Origin: a bacterium
Lineage (GTDB): Bacteria > Bacillota > Bacilli > Lactobacillales > Streptococcaceae
Direction: 5' to 3'
Assembly: GCA_905221215.1 (NCBI GenBank)
Contig: CAJNCI010000002.1
Coordinates: 259,459-323,458 of the forward strand
DNA: 64,000 bases
A program made the position numbers and the translations under genes. Within the stretch, counting starts at the first letter, position 1. Every line of letters starts with the position of its first letter. A model generated the notes under the pieces. It was not told the origin of the DNA, searched no databases, and saw nothing but the letters and a program-made list of their open reading frames with translations. Positions 58,423-64,000 of the stretch are shown here, in pieces.

Positions 58423-58627
58423 TACCTGTACCGCTACTCTCCTAAAAACTACTGAATGACCTTTACCTTTTTCTCTGGGTCTTCTAAAGAAAATATACGA
58501 CTCCTATTAGTCTTAAAAGTGAAAAATTTTAAATTTCTATTTAGAAGCAGATAGACCGGGGAATCGTCTCTAACTTATCACGATAATTATTATTTACTCC
58601 TAAAAATTGATTTTTCATTTGATTACC

Positions 58628-59503
58628 CTATAAATTTCTAAGTGTTTCTTGATACATGTGTAAGGCATTTGAATTTTCTATCTCTACCTTTTCCTTCCCG
58701 TTTATCCTATATTGAATGAAGGATTTCAGATTTGAAATATATGGTGATGCATCAATCCCTCTCACTATGAGATAAGGCAACCGTCCTACTCGAATCTCTA
58801 TATCATCCATCAACTGTCTCTCTGTCAAAGCTTTTCCTAACATTGACTCTGAATGTACTCTATAATTATAGAGTGCCTTATGAATATATAAGCAACTAGA
58901 CATGGTTAAATACAATTTAAAACTGCACTCGAAATCTTCTCCAAATTTCCGTTGCTCATTAAATAATATCTCATCAAATAAGGAACGTTTAAATAGTTTT
59001 CCCCAAGAAACTGTGTAAGAACCATCATAATTTTCAAGGTTTGGCAGCTGAGTTAGCAATTCCTGACTAGTCCATATTTTTTCATAATAATCCTGATCCC
59101 AAATGTGAAAATAAAAACAATCTTCATCCATATCAAATTTATTATAAGATGAAATGACAAAATCTGTATTATATTCCTTTATTTTTGAATACAATACTTC
59201 TAAATAATCCAATTCAATCCAATCATCCGAATCAATAAAAGTAATAAATTGTCCTTTTGATTGTTTAATTCCCAAATTACGCGCTGATGCGAGACCGCCG
59301 TTTGCTTTCTCAAAATATTTGAAGCGAGAATCTTTTTCTACAAATTCTTCACAGATTTTGGATGAATAATCTGGTGAGCCATCATTAACCAAAATGCATT
59401 CAAAGTTTTTATATGTTTGTACACTAATACTATCCAAGCATTGGCGTAAATAATTTTCTACATTGTAAATCGGTACGATGATACTGATTAATTCATTCCT
59501 CAT
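58628..59503 (-). CDS. GT2-family glycosyltransferase
   Basis: A 291-residue GT-A transferase. IIVPIYNVENYLRQCLDSI, NDGSPDYSS and FIDSDDWIELDYLEVLY are intact; VSWGKLFKRSLFDEILFNEQ marks the variable half. Slightly shorter at the C-terminus than its paralogues. AAGGTG ribosome site. It is 29 bp after the acetyltransferase gene. Confidence 0.88.
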   Translation of the reverse strand: MRNELISIIVPIYNVENYLRQCLDSISVQTYKNFECILVNDGSPDYSSKICEEFVEKDSRFKYFEKANGGLASARNLGIKQSKGQFITFIDSDDWIELDYLEVLYSKIKEYNTDFVISSYNKFDMDEDCFYFHIWDQDYYEKIWTSQELLTQLPNLENYDGSYTVSWGKLFKRSLFDEILFNEQRKFGEDFECSFKLYLTMSSCLYIHKALYNYRVHSESMLGKALTERQLMDDIEIRVGRLPYLIVRGIDASPYISNLKSFIQYRINGKEKVEIENSNALHMYQETLRNL

Positions 59504-59532
59504 ATATTTATCACCTTAAATATTTATTTTTC

Positions 59533-60411
59533 TTAATTACGCTCTCTTATAATAAGATTTCTATCTTGATAAACCACACTATTTGCTGGAACATCATTGC
59601 GAATAAGACAGCCTGCTCCAATAACGGTATCATCCCCAATAGTCACTCCTTTTAAAATCGTGACATTACTTCCTATCCAGCAATCTCTTCCAACTCTTAT
59701 TGGCGCTGTGGTCCACTGCCATTTTTCTATCTTTTCAGCAGTATAAACATGGTCGTGGTCGTAAAAACGAACTCCTTCCCCCATCATGGTACCTGCCCCA
59801 ATTTCAATTCTTTCCATACAGTTAAAACTACAAGAATTATTGATGAAGACACCATCATGCAGTATTAACTTCCCTGAAGAAACATGGAAATTCTCAAAAT
59901 TTCTACAAATGACATTGCTTCCCACAATTAGACTACCTTTACTATCAATTTGAAATACATTCCAATTCCCATCTTGGATGATATTTTCTTGATGATTGGT
60001 GCCTACTCTGACTTCATTCAGATACTCTCTCACTCTAGAAACCAATTTATCTGGTGTACTTGATAAAAAAACTTCCTGTCCTTGATTTCCATGGACTGTA
60101 TTGTCAAAAGCCAAGACCATTTTACCAGCCTGCACAAATTTAGAAACAATAGAATCAACTTCTTGAAAATGATTGATATCTAATAGGATGTCGCACATAC
60201 TCGCTAGAAAATCAATTTGCTGATCAGTTGTAACTGTCATGAGACGGACATTATATGTAGACTCCAGTACTCTTATCTTTTCAGAAAACTGTACAGGAGC
60301 GGCAATATGAAAACAAATATCTGGCAAGTTTTCTAGGAGATAATCTAATTGCTCAATCTGATCGCTTACAGTTAAGATTAGTGCATCACCTCGCACAATG
60401 TTTTTTCTCAT
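59533..60411 (-). CDS. GtfB-like module fused to left-handed-helix acetyltransferase
   Basis: A 292-residue protein. Residues 8-125 are the GtfB-like module (ALILTVSDQIEQLDYLLENL, CFHIAAPVQF, CDILLDINHFQE). Residues about 145-285 form hexapeptide turns of a left-handed beta-helix (LILHDGVFINNSC, GAGTMMGEGVRFYDHDH, VGRDCWIGSNVTILKGVTIG), the fold of sugar O-acetyltransferases, with a likely catalytic His in YDHDH. It presumably acetylates a sugar of the adhesin glycan. It overlaps the upstream gene by 4 bp (ATGA). Confidence 0.85.
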   Translation of the reverse strand: MRKNIVRGDALILTVSDQIEQLDYLLENLPDICFHIAAPVQFSEKIRVLESTYNVRLMTVTTDQQIDFLASMCDILLDINHFQEVDSIVSKFVQAGKMVLAFDNTVHGNQGQEVFLSSTPDKLVSRVREYLNEVRVGTNHQENIIQDGNWNVFQIDSKGSLIVGSNVICRNFENFHVSSGKLILHDGVFINNSCSFNCMERIEIGAGTMMGEGVRFYDHDHVYTAEKIEKWQWTTAPIRVGRDCWIGSNVTILKGVTIGDDTVIGAGCLIRNDVPANSVVYQDRNLIIRERN

Positions 60412-62492
60412 TTATTTAACTCTCTTATTCTCTCTATCATTTCTGAAACTTGATCAGTCTGATATATCTCTTGGTTCGCTTCATACGTTTTAGTATTCTC
60501 AAAGGCTAAAATTGGTTTACTTTGGGAAATAAATTGTTCTAATATCTCTACTTCCTTCTCACCATAGTTGATATCTAAAAGTACTTGACTAGTCTCTACC
60601 AATTCTCTATCCAATTCCTCCAAAGATACTGTTCCAGAATAGACAGTAACGTTTGGATACACAACAAGTCTAGAAAGATTCTCACCAACGATTACTCTTG
60701 CTGCAATCTTAAATTGCACTTCTGGTAAAGCCACTATTAGTGTTTCCAACTGCTCAATTTGATCTGAAGCTGTATAAACCAAACAAGAAAATGGAACTTT
60801 TAGAGGATAAAGATGCAATTTTTTAAGAGAATGTAAATGATAATTTTTTCCCAACTCTGTCCATTCCATATCATGGTAATACCACCAAACATCACGATAG
60901 GTTTGTTCAGCGTGTGTATGCCAAGGCTTTCTCTCTGATAAATAGTGGATAATTCCTGGATATTCCTGCCCATCTGGAAAATTATAGTTTGCGAAACGTT
61001 CATGAATGACAATATGATTATTATCAAAATCTAGTTCTAGCCATTTATTTTCAAAAAGCATATTTAAAATACTTTGATCAGCCTGATCCACTTTATCATG
61101 CCATTCATTGGTTAAGTCAATCAACTTTTGAGTTATATGCTCTTGCTTCCAAAGAGCATTATTAACCAAGAGAACACCTGCATTAAAGATTTCTCGACCG
61201 AAATAGGCTCTGCCTCCAAAATCTCGAACAGCAGCCAAAGGATAGTCCTGTAAATCTGTAGCAAACAAGTCATCTAGATTTTTCGTTACCACTAAATCGC
61301 AGTCCAAATAAAGAGCTTTATCTTCTTTCACGAAGTCAGCTACAAAATAACGCAAAAAAACAGTGTAACTAATATCAGTTTTATATCGCAAAATTTGCTC
61401 AGATGTAACCCTGCAATTAATAATTTCTGAATCAAACTTTTCTAATCGTTTATTTAATTGTTTCAACCATTCATTAGGAAAATCACTATTAATTAGATAG
61501 AAACGAATGGAACGATTGTGATAGCAAATGGACTTAATCGTCGTCATGACCTGCTCGACATAGGCATAATTTGCTGCTAGTACAATGGCTTTCTTTTCCC
61601 TTTGTTCCTGTCTTGATAACTGATTTAAAAGAGTTCTTTTCATTTCAAACTCTTTATACGTTGCTGTATCAGATAATCCACTAGCTTGACCGTTCGCGAG
61701 ACTGACTTCTAACATTTGCCGATAAACTGCCAAGTGTTTCTCAAGAGGATAACCCATATTAGCTAGTAGAGTAATACGCTCAGACATAGCATCAACTAAA
61801 GCATGCATCCACTTTTCTGTCCAAATTCTGGAACTACTTCCTTCTCTTTGGCGATAGGCATATAATCCTTTATTCAAATAAATAGTCTTCTCAGCAAGTA
61901 AGTAAATCTTTTGATTGAGATAACCATCTTCTCCTAGCTTGCCTATATCAAAACGTAATTGTTTAACCAAGTCTGCCTTATAAAGTTTTCCCCAAACAGA
62001 TATCAAAGCGAAACTCTTCATTTCTTGAGAATCATATAAATTTTCAAAGATAGAAACATTGTCATACACTTTCTCATAATAGGAGTCTCCAAATATATGG
62101 AAGTAGTACATTCCCTCAGTTTGATTAAAAGAATAATAATTTCCAACCGCAATATCAGCCTGATACTCCGTTATTTTTTTATATAGAGTTTCTACATAAT
62201 CTACTTCAACCCAATCATCCGAATCAACAAAGGTCACATAAGATCCTGTCATTCGATCTAATCCCATATTTCTGGCTTCCGATTGACCACCATTTTCTTT
62301 TTCAATATAGACAATTCGATTATCTTTTTGCGCATACTCTTGACAAATTTCGCCCGAATTATCTGTAGAACCATCATTGATTACAATAATTTCAAGATTT
62401 TTATAAGTTTGATTAATTAAACTATCCAAACATTTATCTAGGTAATGTTCAACATTATAAACTGGTACAATTACCGTAATTTTTTTATTCAT
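60408..62492 (-). CDS. Three-domain glycosyltransferase: GT2 - GT8 - GtfB-like module
   Basis: A 694-residue fusion and first gene of the operon. Residues 1-290 are GT2 (VPVYNVEHYLDKCLDSLI; FVDSDDW near 88-94). Residues 300-555 are GT8 (ALYLDCDL with DCD at 397-399; QADQSILN; HYLSERKPW). About 565-690 is the GtfB-like module (LVYTASDQIEQLETLIVALP, FKIAARVIVG, VLLDINYGE). Two active transferase domains suggest two sequential sugar additions. The ATG follows AAAGGAG, and an extended -10 promoter lies about 20 bp upstream, downstream of the adhesin terminator. Confidence 0.9.
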   Translation of the reverse strand: MNKKITVIVPVYNVEHYLDKCLDSLINQTYKNLEIIVINDGSTDNSGEICQEYAQKDNRIVYIEKENGGQSEARNMGLDRMTGSYVTFVDSDDWVEVDYVETLYKKITEYQADIAVGNYYSFNQTEGMYYFHIFGDSYYEKVYDNVSIFENLYDSQEMKSFALISVWGKLYKADLVKQLRFDIGKLGEDGYLNQKIYLLAEKTIYLNKGLYAYRQREGSSSRIWTEKWMHALVDAMSERITLLANMGYPLEKHLAVYRQMLEVSLANGQASGLSDTATYKEFEMKRTLLNQLSRQEQREKKAIVLAANYAYVEQVMTTIKSICYHNRSIRFYLINSDFPNEWLKQLNKRLEKFDSEIINCRVTSEQILRYKTDISYTVFLRYFVADFVKEDKALYLDCDLVVTKNLDDLFATDLQDYPLAAVRDFGGRAYFGREIFNAGVLLVNNALWKQEHITQKLIDLTNEWHDKVDQADQSILNMLFENKWLELDFDNNHIVIHERFANYNFPDGQEYPGIIHYLSERKPWHTHAEQTYRDVWWYYHDMEWTELGKNYHLHSLKKLHLYPLKVPFSCLVYTASDQIEQLETLIVALPEVQFKIAARVIVGENLSRLVVYPNVTVYSGTVSLEELDRELVETSQVLLDINYGEKEVEILEQFISQSKPILAFENTKTYEANQEIYQTDQVSEMIERIRELNK

Positions 62493-62513
62493 GGATTATT
62501 CTCCTTTCCTACT

Positions 62514-62522
62514 ATTATAACA
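62514..62522 (-). promoter_or_regulatory. Extended -10 promoter for the glycosyltransferase operon
   Basis: TGTTATAAT on the minus strand followed by AGTA, the same 13-base string found before secY2. No clear -35. It lies about 20 bp before the first transferase ATG, so the untranslated leader would be very short. Confidence 0.55.
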
Positions 62523-62569
62523 TTTTTTATGCTATTTTTTCCGTTTCCCTTAACTTTTAAAACATCAAA

Positions 62570-62601
62570 AATCCCTTGGATGAGTTTTCATCCAAGGGAT
62601 T
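62570..62601 (-). terminator. Terminator after the serine-rich repeat adhesin
   Basis: AATCCCTTGGATGA / TCATCCAAGGGATT, 14-bp perfect stem with a four-base loop and a T run on the minus strand. Confidence 0.92.
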
Positions 62602-62647
62602 CTTCATAAATCGAAATAATAATACTTTCTATGTATTTTTAATACGA

Positions 62648-64000
62648 TTATTCTTCATCATCACGTTTACGGCGTTTCGCAAACAGACCCAAACCAGTCA
62701 CAGCAGCCAAAGCTCCAAGGAGTACAGATGATTTGGAAGTTTCTGTACCTGTATTTGGCAATTGCTGTCTTGACTTACCTGCTGATTCTGATGCTGTTTC
62801 AGAAGATACTGTGTCTATTGATGCAGATGCACTTGTTGACTCAGACTCAGAGGCTGGTGTGCTTGTACTTGTTGAAATAGACATAGATACCGATGTTGAG
62901 ACTGACGTGCTTAGACTTGCTGACTGCGAAGCACTATCACTCAAACTAAAGTCTGGTTTATCAGTACTATCCGGATCTGACATACTTGTTGAAGTCGATT
63001 GACTTGCTGACGTGCTTGCACTTGTTGACGCTGAGGTAGATACAGAAGTGCTAATCGAATCAGAAGCAATCACACTAGCAATATCAAGAGCACTCTTAGA
63101 ATAGATTTCAGGCGATCCTTTACTTGTAACTACTGACGCTACCGCACTTGTGCTTGCTGATGTTGATGCTACTGCACTTGTTGAGGCTGAGGTAGACGCT
63201 ACAGCGCTTGTGCTTGCCGATGTAGATGCTACTGCACTTGTTGATGCTGAGGTAGACGCTACCGCACTTGTGCTTGCTGATGTTGATGCTACGGCGCTTG
63301 TGCTTGCTGAGGTAGAGGCTACAGCACTTGTGCTTGCTGAGGTAGATGCTACCGCGCTTGTTGACGCTGACGTAGACGCTACAGCACTAGTACTTGCTGA
63401 GGTAGACGCTACTGCGCTTGTGCTGGCCGATGTTGATGCTACAGCACTTGTTGACGCTGACGTAGACGCTACAGCACTTGTGCTTGCTGAGGTAGAGGCT
63501 ACTGCGCTTGTGCTTGCTGAAGTAGACGCTACGGCGCTTGTGCTTGCTGATGTTGATGCTACCGCACTTGTGCTTGCTGATGTTGACGCTACAGCACTTG
63601 TTGAGGCTGAGGTAGACGCTACGGCGCTTGTGCTTGCTGATGTTGATGCTACCGCACTTGTGCTTGCTGATGTAGACGCTACAGCACTTGTTGACGCTGA
63701 GGTAGACGCTACAGCACTTGTTGAGGCTGAGGTAGATGCTACGGCGCTTGTTGACGCTGATGTTGATGCTACAGCACTTGTGCTTGCTGAGGTAGACGCC
63801 ACTGCGCTTGTGCTTGCTGAGGTAGATGCTACGGCACTTGTACTTGCTGATGTTGATGCTACCGCACTTGTGCTGGCTGAGGTTGATGCTACGGCGCTTG
63901 TGCTTGCTGACGTAGACGCTACGGCGCTTGTGCTTGCTGACGTAGACGCTACCGCGCTAGTACTTGCTGAGGTAGACGCTACAGCACTTGTGCTTGCTGA
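62648..64000 (-). CDS. Serine-rich repeat cell-wall adhesin (C-terminal part)
   Basis: The gene runs off the right edge: 450 codons, open throughout, with no real start inside the window. From the right edge come about 29 copies of a ten-residue repeat (ASTSASTSAV), then a non-repeat patch (SKGSPEIYSKSALDIA), a second looser Ser/Thr-rich stretch, and the sortase signal LPNTG followed by a hydrophobic helix (LLGALAAVTGLGLFA) and KRRKRDDEE. This is the PsrP/GspB/Fap1 family, whose export needs SecA2/SecY2 and whose serines are glycosylated by GtfA/GtfB. The signal peptide and the ligand-binding region lie outside the window, so the receptor cannot be inferred. Confidence 0.95.
   Translation of the reverse strand, partial: SASTSAVASTSASTSAVASTSASTSAVASTSASTSAVASTSASTSAVASTSASTSAVASTSASTSAVASTSASTSAVASTSASTSAVASTSASTSAVASTSASTSAVASTSASTSAVASTSASTSAVASTSASTSAVASTSASTSAVASTSASTSAVASTSASTSAVASTSASTSAVASTSASTSAVASTSASTSAVASTSASTSAVASTSASTSAVASTSASTSAVASTSASTSAVASTSASTSAVASTSASTSAVASTSASTSAVASTSASTSAVASTSASTSAVASVVTSKGSPEIYSKSALDIASVIASDSISTSVSTSASTSASTSASQSTSTSMSDPDSTDKPDFSLSDSASQSASLSTSVSTSVSMSISTSTSTPASESESTSASASIDTVSSETASESAGKSRQQLPNTGTETSKSSVLLGALAAVTGLGLFAKRRKRDDEE
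63140..64000 (-). repeat. 30-bp in-frame tandem repeat of the adhesin
   Basis: About 29 contiguous 30-bp units encoding ASTSASTSAV, with no spacers. Units differ almost only at silent sites, including serine switches between TCN and AGY codons (TCA versus AGC). The array continues past the right edge. Confidence 0.95.

Noticed and set aside
62733..63002. 89-codon plus-strand frame opposite the adhesin
   Set aside because: Antisense shadow of the Ser/Thr-rich repeat coding strand; composition is explained by the repeat.
63140..64000. Regular 30-bp repeats resembling a CRISPR array
   Set aside because: Units are contiguous without spacers and encode the in-frame ASTSASTSAV repeat of an LPXTG adhesin.

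Overview
The window is a chromosomal segment of a mitis-group Streptococcus (S. pneumoniae / S. mitis / S. oralis relatives). The evidence is the gene order scrK-scrA-scrB-scrR, mvaA-mvaS, gmk-rpoZ-priA-fmt-rsmB-phpP-stkP, rny, yqeG-yqeH-yhbY-nadD-yqeK-rsfS, two BOX elements built from boxA/boxB/boxC modules, and a serine-rich-repeat adhesin locus with a SecA2/SecY2 accessory Sec system. The StkP homologue has three PASTA domains plus a low-complexity tail, not the four known from S. pneumoniae, so a commensal relative is more likely than S. pneumoniae itself. That species inference is soft.

Layout. (1) 1-4.7 kb, minus strand: a type I restriction subunit HsdR followed by two AT-rich genes, one resembling nucleoid-associated NdpA/YejK proteins and one unrecognised gene running off the left edge. 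No HsdM or HsdS is visible. (2) 4.8-11.2 kb: a DedA/TVP38-family membrane protein, then sucrose uptake and catabolism with its own regulatory region. (3) 11.3-15.6 kb: the two entry enzymes of the mevalonate pathway, a small secreted protein, and a YjjP/YjjB-type two-part exporter. (4) 15.6-24 kb: a tightly packed minus-strand operon from guanylate kinase to the StkP/PhpP signalling pair. (5) 24.2-36.6 kb: a Jag_N-TM-DUF4839 protein, RNase Y, tRNA modification, ribosome assembly, NAD synthesis, ion and amino-acid transport. (6) 36.6-64 kb: the accessory Sec / glycosylation locus, bounded on its left by a BOX element with three boxB copies.

In region 6 everything reads on the minus strand. A serine-rich repeat adhesin (C-terminal part only, at the right edge) is followed by nine genes for glycan elaboration, whose products include at least nine GT2 domains, two GT8 domains, two GT-D (DUF1792) domains, one Gtf3-like domain and one left-handed-helix acetyltransferase. 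Next come secY2, asp1, asp2, asp3, secA2, gtfA, gtfB, asp4 (a 59-residue gene that is easily missed) and asp5. GtfA/GtfB should start O-GlcNAc on the adhesin serines, the other transferases extend the glycan, and SecA2/SecY2/Asp export it for LPXTG anchoring. One Rossmann-like module resembling part of GtfB recurs in five proteins of this locus fused to different catalytic domains, and one GT2 block is duplicated almost exactly. Together these point to active domain shuffling of the glycan-building enzymes.
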